A stretch of 5,551 nucleotides of DNA from Bacteroidota bacterium (GTDB taxonomy: Bacteria > Bacteroidota > Bacteroidia > Chitinophagales > Saprospiraceae). Position numbers and translations under genes: made by a program. Shown here piece after piece: positions 1 to 5,551 of the stretch (positions are counted from its first letter, which is position 1; the number at the start of each line of letters is the position of its first letter). Under the pieces are notes generated by a model. That model ran no database searches, was not told the origin of the DNA, and worked only from the letters and a program-made list of their open reading frames with translations. The DNA lies in the NCBI GenBank assembly GCA_029573365.1, contig JAKQGD010000253.1, forward strand, positions 1 through 5,551. Direction: 5' to 3'.

Positions 1-2
1 AG

Positions 3-1079
3 TCGGAACCCAGAAAAGAAATAGGCCTTATCGCCATGGCCCACCGCAACACCTTTGTACTTCAGGGAACACTCGCCAATACCAGCCAGATGATAGAAGG
101 ATTTATTGATGGCCTGATGGCCAAAAGACCTGCCATCTTTAATTTGTACACTACCTGTCAACCCGAACACGGAGTAGCTGATGATTTGGGTGCACACCAG
201 GCAAAGTTGGCAGTCGAATCCCGTGCCTACCCTATTTTCCAGTACAATCCGGCCAAAGGTAAAACAACCGAAGAATGTCTCGACCTGAGCGGCAACCCTG
301 CCATGGACAGTTTATGGCCCACATACAAGCTCAAATACAAGGAATATGGTCAGGAAAAAACCATGGAGGTGGCCATGACATTTGCAGATTTTGCACTGAC
401 AGAGGCACGATTCAGGAAACACTTCAGAAAAGTGCCCAGAGATGCATGGAACGACAACATGATGGTTCTGGCAGAATTTCTCGAAATGACATCCGAAGAC
501 AGAAATGGCAAGTTTCCGTATATCTGGACTGTAGACAAAGAGCAAAACCTGGTCAGGGTACTTGTGGCAGAGCCCATTGTAGAATCCTGCGAAGACAGAA
601 GAAATTTCTGGATCATGCTCCGTCATATGGCAGGGCTGGATAAGGAAGTAACCGATCTGGAAGCAATAGAGCAAAAAATACGGGTTGACGTGGTGAGTAA
701 AATTTCCAAGGGACTCATGCAGCTGGCGGGGGACAATGGAAGCGGACTTGCTGATCTGGCTGTAGCCAATGTTACTGCTCCTGCACCCACAGAAACCACC
801 CTGGCAGCACAAGCATCCACAAATGGCTCATACATGGCCCCGTGGATCGATACGGACAGCTGTACCTCCTGCGATGAATGTATCAATCTCAACAGCAAGA
901 TATTTGCCTACAACAGCAGTAAAAAAGCATTTATCCAGAATCCTCAGGGTGGACCGTATCAGGACCTGGTCAAAGCCGCAGAAAAATGTACAGCAAGAGT
1001 TATCCATCCCGGATTGCCAGCTGACATTTCAGAAAAGGACATAGATAAGTGGATCAAAAGAGGTGAAAAATACAATTGA
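3..1079 (+). CDS. PFOR-like 2-oxoacid:ferredoxin oxidoreductase with C-terminal ferredoxin domain, 3' part only
   Basis: The frame is open from base 3, so the start lies upstream; 358 residues are visible. Residue numbers count from the codon at base 3. Residues 1-90 match the end of the TPP-binding beta domain of pyruvate:ferredoxin oxidoreductases. They include LYTTCQPEHGVADD (about 48-61), the counterpart of the YSPCIxHG region of NifJ/PFOR, then a QAKLAVESRAYPIFQYNP stretch like the QQKLAV...YRYNP of PFOR. Residues about 120-220 are a charged family-specific region, followed by an Ala/Pro/Thr-rich linker (about 254-277). A small ferredoxin domain ends the protein, with C287, C290, C293 (CTSCDEC) and C329 (KCTARVIHPG), enough for one [4Fe-4S] cluster. 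The enzyme should oxidatively decarboxylate a 2-oxoacid to an acyl-CoA and reduce ferredoxin in the cytoplasm. The substrate cannot be told from this part. The ATG at 36 is internal, because PFOR-like sequence continues upstream of it. The stop overlaps the rnfC start by one base. Confidence 0.85.
   Translation, partial: SEPRKEIGLIAMAHRNTFVLQGTLANTSQMIEGFIDGLMAKRPAIFNLYTTCQPEHGVADDLGAHQAKLAVESRAYPIFQYNPAKGKTTEECLDLSGNPAMDSLWPTYKLKYKEYGQEKTMEVAMTFADFALTEARFRKHFRKVPRDAWNDNMMVLAEFLEMTSEDRNGKFPYIWTVDKEQNLVRVLVAEPIVESCEDRRNFWIMLRHMAGLDKEVTDLEAIEQKIRVDVVSKISKGLMQLAGDNGSGLADLAVANVTAPAPTETTLAAQASTNGSYMAPWIDTDSCTSCDECINLNSKIFAYNSSKKAFIQNPQGGPYQDLVKAAEKCTARVIHPGLPADISEKDIDKWIKRGEKYN
1059..1065 (+). promoter_or_regulatory. 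Probable ribosome binding site for rnfC (AGAGGTG)
   Basis: AGAGGTG lies inside the end of the PFOR-like gene, 13 nt before the ATG at 1079. It is the most Shine-Dalgarno-like sequence found before any gene in the window. Its spacing is slightly long but usable. It would let rnfC be translated both by coupling to the upstream gene and by direct initiation. This is inferred from sequence alone. Confidence 0.4.
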
Positions 1080-2437
1080 TGGATTTATTTGGCTCATACA
1101 GGAACACCTTCAGAAACGGCATACATCCGCCTGAAAACAAGGATACCACCAATGGCCTTCCTATTAGGCAGTTCCCGTTTGCCAAGGAATACATCATACC
1201 TGTGTCGCAACACCTTGGTGCTCCTGCCCAGGTCGTCGTACGAGAAGGCCAGGAAGTAGCGAGAGGTCAGCTTATCGCAAAGGCAGCTTCGTATGTTTCG
1301 GTACCTATCCATTCGCCGGTGAGCGGCATAGTCAGGAAAATAGCTATGGTTCCCACCCTGTCAGGTAGCATGAGCGAAGGTATACATATTGAACCCTTTC
1401 CCTATTCGGGACAGGAAGTGGCAGAAGGAAAACCCATACCATTGGACACATCCACGCCCGAAGAAATCCTGCAGGCCATACAGGACTGCGGCATCGTGGG
1501 TCTCGGAGGTGCAGCTTTTCCTACACACGTCAAACTAAAAGTGCCACCGGACAAAAAGTGTGAATACCTCATCCTCAACGGCATAGAATGTGAACCCTAC
1601 CTCACAACAGACCACAGGGTCATGCTGGAGCAGGGAGAAGATATTTACACGGGCATCAGGTACCTCATGAATGCCACAGGTGCCCCCAAAATCATCATCG
1701 CCATAGAAGCCAACAAACAAGACGCTGCCGACCATCTGACCAGGATTAAACCCACGGACCTGCCGGTCGAAATAAAAGTAGTGCCTGTCAAATATCCTCA
1801 GGGGTCAGAAAAAATGCTGATTACAGCCGTTCTGGGCCGTGAGGTTCCGTCAGGAGGGCTGCCTTTGGATGTCGGAGTGGTCACCGTAAATATTGCTACT
1901 ACAGCTGAGATTGGCAGATTGCTGCCTCATGGCCGGGGTATCCAGGAAAGAGTGATAACCATCACAGGGCCAGCCATTAAAAAGAAAGGCAACTACCTGA
2001 TTCCTATCGGTACACCTTTGCGGTTTGTGCTAGACCACGTAGGCATCGCTGAAGACATAGCGGAGGTCTATATGGGAGGACCCATGATGGGTGTTGCCGT
2101 ATCCAACCTTGACATCTCTGTAACCAAGGGCACGTCAGGCATACTCGTTTTTGGGAGTAAAGACATACGAAGAAGCGAAACAGTGTATCCCTGTATCCGT
2201 TGTGGTGCCTGTGTTGACGCCTGCCCTGTATCTCTCAATCCCTCAAAACTCGGCATCCTTGCCAAGTTTGAAGCTTACGACAAGATGGTGGAAGACTTTA
2301 ACCTCATGGACTGCTTCGAATGCGGTTCCTGTTCGTACGTGTGTCCGTCACACATACCTTTAGTACAGTACTTCCGGTTGTCAAAAGCAAGATACAAAAG
2401 ACATACTGCCCTGAAACCAAAATCACAAGATGCCTAA
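1079..2437 (+). CDS. rnfC: Rnf complex subunit RnfC (NADH/FMN-binding, two [4Fe-4S] clusters)
   Basis: RnfC is the peripheral cytoplasmic subunit that exchanges electrons with NAD(H) through FMN and two [4Fe-4S] clusters. Counting from the ATG at 1079 (452 residues), the N-terminus has the family GIHPPENK element (about 14-21). A barrel-sandwich domain with IHSPVSG follows (about 78-84). The nucleotide/FMN region shows GLGGAAFPT (141-149) and NGIECEPYLTTDHR (167-180), then KYPQGSEK (238-245). The C-terminus has two CxxCxxCxxxCP motifs, C372/C375/C378/C382 and C412/C415/C418/C422. The usual GLGGAGFP glycine is alanine here, a mild change. Length fits the short RnfC form, without the Ala-rich tail of E. 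coli RsxC. I chose the ATG over the adjacent in-frame TTG at 1076 because it forms a TGATG junction with the upstream stop. The last 8 nt overlap rnfD. Confidence 0.96.
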   Translation: MDLFGSYRNTFRNGIHPPENKDTTNGLPIRQFPFAKEYIIPVSQHLGAPAQVVVREGQEVARGQLIAKAASYVSVPIHSPVSGIVRKIAMVPTLSGSMSEGIHIEPFPYSGQEVAEGKPIPLDTSTPEEILQAIQDCGIVGLGGAAFPTHVKLKVPPDKKCEYLILNGIECEPYLTTDHRVMLEQGEDIYTGIRYLMNATGAPKIIIAIEANKQDAADHLTRIKPTDLPVEIKVVPVKYPQGSEKMLITAVLGREVPSGGLPLDVGVVTVNIATTAEIGRLLPHGRGIQERVITITGPAIKKKGNYLIPIGTPLRFVLDHVGIAEDIAEVYMGGPMMGVAVSNLDISVTKGTSGILVFGSKDIRRSETVYPCIRCGACVDACPVSLNPSKLGILAKFEAYDKMVEDFNLMDCFECGSCSYVCPSHIPLVQYFRLSKARYKRHTALKPKSQDA

Positions 2438-3449
2438 GCTAACGTTAAATATCAGCACTTCGCCGCATGTGGTCAAAGGATTGAGCACGGACACCATCAT
2501 GAAACATGTGGTCCTGGCTCTTATGCCTGCCGCTGCCTTTGGGGTATATGTTTTTGGTACGGGAGCACTTCTGGTGATGCTGACATCTACTGTTTTTGCG
2601 GTTGCCACCGAACACCTGCTCAACCGATGGATACGAAAAAATACCACTGTAAATGATTATTCTGCGGCCATCACGGGACTGTTGCTGGGTATGTGCCTTC
2701 CACCAGCTTTTCCTCTGTGGATGACGGCTATTGGCTCAGCTATCTCCATAGCTCTAGGCAAGTTCATTTTTGGTGGTCTGGGATGCAATGTTTTTAATCC
2801 TGCCCTTGTGGGACGTGCTTTCCTGCAAGCTGCCTTTCCGGGTGCCATCACTACATGGACCGATCCTTTTAAAGCCGACAGATTTTTTAATGTACCATCG
2901 TCGGTTTTTGCATGGCCCTTTATGAGTCCTGTCGTGGACGGCGTGAGTGGTGCCACACCCTTGTCGGCCTTTAAGTTTGACCATGTAAACTCACAAAGTT
3001 ACGACCTGGTCATGGGTTTTTGTGGTGGTTCTGCCGGCGAGACAAGTGCTGTATTTCTGCTCCTGGGAGGTATATATCTTGCCTGGCGAAAGATGCTCAA
3101 CTGGCGTATCCCCGTTTCTGTGCTGCTTACAGTTTTAGTATTTAGCGGCACCATGCATTTTCTTGATGCGACAAGGTATCCTTCTCCTGTTTTTATGGTG
3201 TTTGCAGGCGGGCTGATGCTGGGTGCCATATTTATGGCCACAGACATGGTGGCTTCGCCTGTGACATCCACCGGAGTATGGGTATATGGTGCCATCATAG
3301 GCATCCTTGTGGTGCTAATCAGGCTTTGGGGCGGACTACCTGAAGGGGTTATGTATGCCATCCTGCTGACCAATGCCATATCACCCCACATAGACAACCT
3401 CATCAGACCGCGGGTATACGGAACCCTCAAAAAAGCAAAGGCATCATGA
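2430..3449 (+). CDS. rnfD: Rnf complex membrane subunit RnfD (covalent FMN)
   Basis: RnfD is a polytopic inner-membrane subunit homologous to NqrB that carries covalently bound FMN and is part of the ion-pumping core. The 339-residue protein has about nine to ten hydrophobic segments, for example near 24-42, 45-63, 78-98, 200-218, 227-245, 253-270 and 282-302. The flavinylation motif is DGVSGATPLS, with T176 the expected FMN acceptor by comparison with the family DgxsGAT rule. Other family signatures are GLGCNVFNPALVGRAF (116-131), GFCGGSAGETSA (196-207) and ATDMVASPVTSTG (270-282). The start is an ATG that overlaps the rnfC stop (ATGCCTAA, 8 nt). No Shine-Dalgarno sequence precedes it, so translation probably depends on coupling. 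The length is normal for RnfD and all recognisable motifs are intact. Confidence 0.97.
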   Translation: MPKLTLNISTSPHVVKGLSTDTIMKHVVLALMPAAAFGVYVFGTGALLVMLTSTVFAVATEHLLNRWIRKNTTVNDYSAAITGLLLGMCLPPAFPLWMTAIGSAISIALGKFIFGGLGCNVFNPALVGRAFLQAAFPGAITTWTDPFKADRFFNVPSSVFAWPFMSPVVDGVSGATPLSAFKFDHVNSQSYDLVMGFCGGSAGETSAVFLLLGGIYLAWRKMLNWRIPVSVLLTVLVFSGTMHFLDATRYPSPVFMVFAGGLMLGAIFMATDMVASPVTSTGVWVYGAIIGILVVLIRLWGGLPEGVMYAILLTNAISPHIDNLIRPRVYGTLKKAKAS

Positions 3450-4141
3450 GTGAACATCCTACACTTGACCAACCCCGCAGCACCGGTGACAAAAAGATGC
3501 TCATATCCATGACGGCCATAGGTGTTATATGTGCATTTTTTATCGTCATCACCCACCAGGGAACACTGGATAAAATAGCTAAAAACAAGGCCGAAGCCCT
3601 GGACCGTGCTGTCTACAAGGTTTTGCCGGGAATCTCAAAAATCACCCCTTTCTATGTGGGCACGGAAGGAAAATTGGAGGAAAAACCATTCGGCGACAAG
3701 CCGCAACAAAAAATATATGCAGGTTATGATTCCACAGGTGTATTGAAAGGCATCGCCATCCAGGGCAGTGGCAAAGGATATGGTGAGCTTCTGAGCCTGC
3801 TCTACGGCTATGACCCAAACACGCAGAAGCTGATCGGATTTTATGTCCTCGAAAGTAAGGAAACGCCTGGCATAGGTGACAAAATAGAAAAGGAAAGTTT
3901 TCTCGCAAACTTCAAAGCTCTGGATGTGAGCCTGACCGACGATCATAATAAAATTAAAAATCCAATCACGGTAGTCAAACAAGGAAAAAAATCAAATCCA
4001 TGGGAAATCGATGGCATCAGCGGTGCCACCATTACGTCCCGTGCTGTGGGTGAAATAGTCAGAACAAGTTCAGAAAAAACGTTGCCTTTGATATTTAAAA
4101 ACAAGAAAATATTGGAGACCCAAAATAACGGCCAAAAATGA
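3446..4141 (+). CDS. rnfG: Rnf complex subunit RnfG (covalent FMN, single membrane anchor)
   Basis: RnfG, homologous to NqrC, carries the second covalent FMN on a domain outside the cytoplasmic membrane, anchored by one N-terminal helix. In this 231-residue protein the anchor is residues 17-37, preceded by charged RSTGDKK. The soluble FMN-binding domain includes GSGKGYG (107-113), the conserved ESKETPGIGDKI (136-147), and the flavinylation motif DGISGATITS, with T195 the expected acceptor. The only cysteine, C29, lies in the membrane helix, as expected for a flavin-only subunit. The start ATG overlaps the rnfD TGA (ATGA, 4 nt). The C-terminus is Lys/Asn-rich (FKNKKILETQNNGQK), a short hydrophilic tail. 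Flavin attachment needs an ApbE-type transferase, and none is encoded in this window. Confidence 0.96.
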   Translation: MSEHPTLDQPRSTGDKKMLISMTAIGVICAFFIVITHQGTLDKIAKNKAEALDRAVYKVLPGISKITPFYVGTEGKLEEKPFGDKPQQKIYAGYDSTGVLKGIAIQGSGKGYGELLSLLYGYDPNTQKLIGFYVLESKETPGIGDKIEKESFLANFKALDVSLTDDHNKIKNPITVVKQGKKSNPWEIDGISGATITSRAVGEIVRTSSEKTLPLIFKNKKILETQNNGQK

Positions 4142-4800
4142 ATCCTCCGACACATAGCAACCAACCGGACAAAGGCTTCTTTAGTCAGCTGGCAAACAGT
4201 AAGTCGGCAGACGAATTTGTCAAGGGACTGTGGCGTGACAACCCTGTTTTTGTACAGGTGCTGGGCATGTGCCCCACCCTGGCAGTGTCTAACTCCGCCA
4301 CCAATGCCGTGTCTATGGGTCTGGCCACCACATTTGTACTTACCATGTCCAATGTCCTGATCTCAATGCTCCGGAATTTTATACCAAAACAGGTAAGAAT
4401 AGCCTCCTATGTGCTTATCATAGCCACTTTTGTGACCATTACTGATTACATGATACAAGCTATAAGCATCGACATACACAAAAGTCTGGGGGCGTTTATT
4501 GCCCTTATCGTGGTCAATTGCGTCATACTGGGCAGGGCAGAGGCTTTCGCTTCAAAAAATACCGTTGGCTTTTCTTTTCTGGATGGCCTTGGCATGGGAC
4601 TCGGCTTTACATTCGGTTTGTTTTGTATAGGGACAGTCAGAGAAATCCTGGGCAATGGAACCTTCTTTGCCATGCAGGTCATGCCCGAATCGTTCGAAAA
4701 ATGGGTCATCATGGTCCTGCCGCCCGGCGGATTTTTTACACTGGCTCTCTGGCTTTTGATATTCAAAGGTTACAAATTAAAAAAAGCAGCCCATGAATAA
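4138..4800 (+). CDS. rnfE: Rnf complex membrane subunit RnfE
   Basis: RnfE, homologous to NqrD, is a six-helix integral membrane protein that pairs with RnfA in inverted orientation. Each half of the pair gives two cysteines to an intramembrane Fe-S cluster that carries electrons across the membrane. In this 220-residue protein these cysteines are C45 in NPVFVQVLGMCPTLAVS and C128 in VNCVILGRAEAFA. Hydrophobic segments lie near 40-58, 60-80, 88-108, 116-135, 150-170 and 190-209. The conserved GTVREILGNGTFF segment is at 165-177. The N-terminus (about 34 residues before NPVFV) is hydrophilic and appears longer than in many RnfE proteins. No alternative ATG, GTG or TTG lies in that stretch, and the ATGA overlap with rnfG supports this start. 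The gene overlaps rnfA by 8 nt. Confidence 0.96.
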   Translation: MNPPTHSNQPDKGFFSQLANSKSADEFVKGLWRDNPVFVQVLGMCPTLAVSNSATNAVSMGLATTFVLTMSNVLISMLRNFIPKQVRIASYVLIIATFVTITDYMIQAISIDIHKSLGAFIALIVVNCVILGRAEAFASKNTVGFSFLDGLGMGLGFTFGLFCIGTVREILGNGTFFAMQVMPESFEKWVIMVLPPGGFFTLALWLLIFKGYKLKKAAHE

Positions 4801-5374
4801 CGAATCATTGTGGACGATATTTATAAATGCCAGCCTCATCAACAATTTTGTACTGGCTACCTTCTTGGGCATCTGTCCATTTCTGGGTGTGTCAGGAAAG
4901 ATGGATACAGCCACCAAAATGGGGGCTGCGGTCACATTTGTCATGTTTATAAGTTCTGCATGTGCTTACGGAATCCACGCTTTGCTGACAGCCATAGAAG
5001 CACCGTTTCTGGAGCTGATCAGCTTTATTGTAGTTATCGCATCCACTGTACAACTGGTAGAAATGTTTATAAAGAAAATGAGCCCTGCCCTTTTTAAGGC
5101 ACTGGGTATCTTTCTTCCGCTTATCACAACCAATTGTGCCGTACTGGCGGTAGCACTTTTTCAGACGAGCAAGGGATATAACCTGCCTCAAAGTCTGGTA
5201 TATTCTCTGGGCGGAGGAGCAGGCTTTACGCTCGCACTGGTACTGATGGCGGGGATACGGGAGAGGCTCGAATTTTCTGAAGTCAGAGATGTCGCCAAGG
5301 GCACAGCACTGGCACTGCTTGTTGCGGGCATCCTGTCTCTGTCATTTATGGGATTTGCAGGTCTTGGTAGTTAA
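4793..5374 (+). CDS. rnfA: Rnf complex membrane subunit RnfA
   Basis: RnfA, homologous to NqrE, is the second six-helix membrane subunit and the structural mirror of RnfE. The 193-residue length is typical for the family. The Fe-S ligand cysteines are C28 in LATFLGICPFLGVS and C115 in PLITTNCAVLAVALF. Membrane segments lie near 8-30, 43-61, 70-92, 101-122, 138-154 and 170-190. The NNFVL element near the N-terminus and AGIRERLE near 153-160 are also family signatures. The start ATG overlaps the rnfE stop (ATGAATAA, 8 nt). No convincing Shine-Dalgarno sequence is close: AAAGG lies about 23 nt upstream, so coupling is likely. The TAA stop lies in a short AT-rich junction before the next ORF. This is the last recognisable Rnf subunit in the window. 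Confidence 0.96.
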   Translation: MNNESLWTIFINASLINNFVLATFLGICPFLGVSGKMDTATKMGAAVTFVMFISSACAYGIHALLTAIEAPFLELISFIVVIASTVQLVEMFIKKMSPALFKALGIFLPLITTNCAVLAVALFQTSKGYNLPQSLVYSLGGGAGFTLALVLMAGIRERLEFSEVRDVAKGTALALLVAGILSLSFMGFAGLGS

Positions 5375-5392
5375 TATTAATTTTTTTTAAAT
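5371..5392 (+). other. AT-rich junction with palindrome TTAATATTAA and T8 run
   Basis: This is the only non-overlapping gene junction in the window. It holds a perfect 10-bp palindrome (5371-5380), which includes the rnfA TAA stop, followed by eight T residues and AAAT just before the ATG at 5393. The palindrome has no GC pairs and no loop, so a hairpin would be weak. The stretch may simply be an A/T-rich translation leader for the next ORF, or part of a promoter. No clear -35/-10 pair, and no TAnnTTTG element of the Bacteroidota type, is visible. Confidence 0.35.
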
Positions 5393-5551
5393 ATGTTAAT
5401 GTCATTTATCATTTCGGTTTTGAGTATCACTGGTCTCATGTTTATGTGGTGGGTGGTACAGAAACATTGGAAAAAGACATTTCACGAATACACCAATGCC
5501 ACAGACGACGAAGACGTACTGGCAAACCGCCGATCATGTTCTGACTGCGGT
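5393..5551 (+). CDS. Unidentified membrane-anchored protein with CxxC motif, 5' part only
   Basis: The frame stays open from the ATG at 5393 to the window end, giving 53 residues with no stop. A second in-frame ATG at 5399 is an equally possible start. Residues 3-22 form one hydrophobic helix (SFIISVLSITGLMFMWWVV). Basic residues follow (KHWKK), then an acidic stretch (TDDEDV), then RRSCSDCG with C49 and C52 at the edge. The basic side after the helix suggests the Cys part faces the cytoplasm. I do not recognise the family. Two candidates fit the context: an RnfB-like N-terminus, since the helix and CxxC fall at about the same residues as in E. coli RnfB but without its LPxxxCGxCG core, or a small NqrM-like (DUF539) cluster-maturation protein. 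It lies 18 nt after rnfA on the same strand and is probably co-transcribed. Confidence 0.6.
   Translation, partial: MLMSFIISVLSITGLMFMWWVVQKHWKKTFHEYTNATDDEDVLANRRSCSDCG

Noticed and set aside
36..38. ATG at 36 as the start of the PFOR-like protein
   Set aside because: The frame is open upstream and bases 3-35 already encode family-like sequence (KEIGLIAMAHRN), so this Met is internal to a longer protein.
312..812. Antisense open frame of 166 codons within the PFOR-like gene
   Set aside because: It lies fully opposite a clearly conserved coding region, shows no recognisable domain and has irregular Cys/His-rich composition typical of a shadow frame.
1076..1081. TTG at 1076 as the rnfC start
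   Set aside because: The adjacent ATG at 1079 makes the typical TGATG coupling junction and is the stronger codon; the difference is one residue.
2999..3556. Antisense open frame of 185 codons across the end of rnfD and start of rnfG
   Set aside because: It is opposite two well-conserved genes, including their overlap, and has no recognisable motif.
5371..5390. Rho-independent terminator after rnfA
   Set aside because: The palindrome is pure A/T with no loop, too weak for an intrinsic terminator, and an ORF starts immediately downstream.
1..5551. CRISPR arrays, insertion sequences, tRNA or long repeats
   Set aside because: I saw no regularly spaced repeats, inverted-repeat ends, transposase-like frames or tRNA-like structures, and nearly all bases are used by conserved coding genes.

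Overview
The window is one compact, all-plus-strand operon segment. It carries five consecutive genes of an Rnf (Rsx-type) ion-translocating ferredoxin:NAD+ oxidoreductase in the order rnfC-rnfD-rnfG-rnfE-rnfA. Upstream is the 3' end of a large 2-oxoacid:ferredoxin oxidoreductase (PFOR-like) gene. Downstream is the 5' end of a small membrane-anchored, Cys-containing ORF that runs off the window.

Layout: bases 3-1079 encode the C-terminal 358 residues of a PFOR-type polypeptide, comprising the end of the TPP-binding domain, a family-specific region, an Ala/Pro/Thr-rich linker and a terminal single-cluster ferredoxin domain. Its TGA stop shares one base with the ATG of rnfC (1079-2437). The next genes overlap by 8, 4, 4 and 8 nt: rnfD 2430-3449, rnfG 3446-4141, rnfE 4138-4800, rnfA 4793-5374. 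An 18-nt AT-rich spacer leads to the last ORF (5393 to the window end). No stretch over 300 bases lacks a gene, and I see no RNA genes, mobile elements or CRISPR repeats.

Functional reading: the PFOR-like enzyme would reduce ferredoxin, or its own attached ferredoxin domain, from a 2-oxoacid. RnfC carries NADH/FMN-site motifs and two [4Fe-4S] motifs. RnfD and RnfG carry DGxSGAT flavinylation motifs for covalent FMN. RnfE and RnfA form the six-helix inverted pair whose four cysteines hold an intramembrane Fe-S cluster. Together these move electrons between low-potential ferredoxin and NAD(H) while pumping Na+ or H+. Every visible catalytic and cofactor motif in the five Rnf subunits is intact. 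The usual ferredoxin-accepting subunit, RnfB, is not recognisable in the window. The slot before rnfC, where rnfB lies in many BCDGEA operons, is occupied by the PFOR-ferredoxin fusion. The slot after rnfA, where rnfB lies in CDGEAB operons, holds the unidentified small or truncated ORF.

Organism: a bacterium of moderate GC content. Weak or absent Shine-Dalgarno sequences before most genes, AT-rich leaders and the CDGEA order would fit Bacteroidota or a relative, but this is inference and other anaerobic or facultative lineages are possible. The Rnf genes themselves are ordinary. The more interesting points are the translational coupling of the PFOR fusion to rnfC, the missing rnfB, and the Cys-containing ORF at the right edge.
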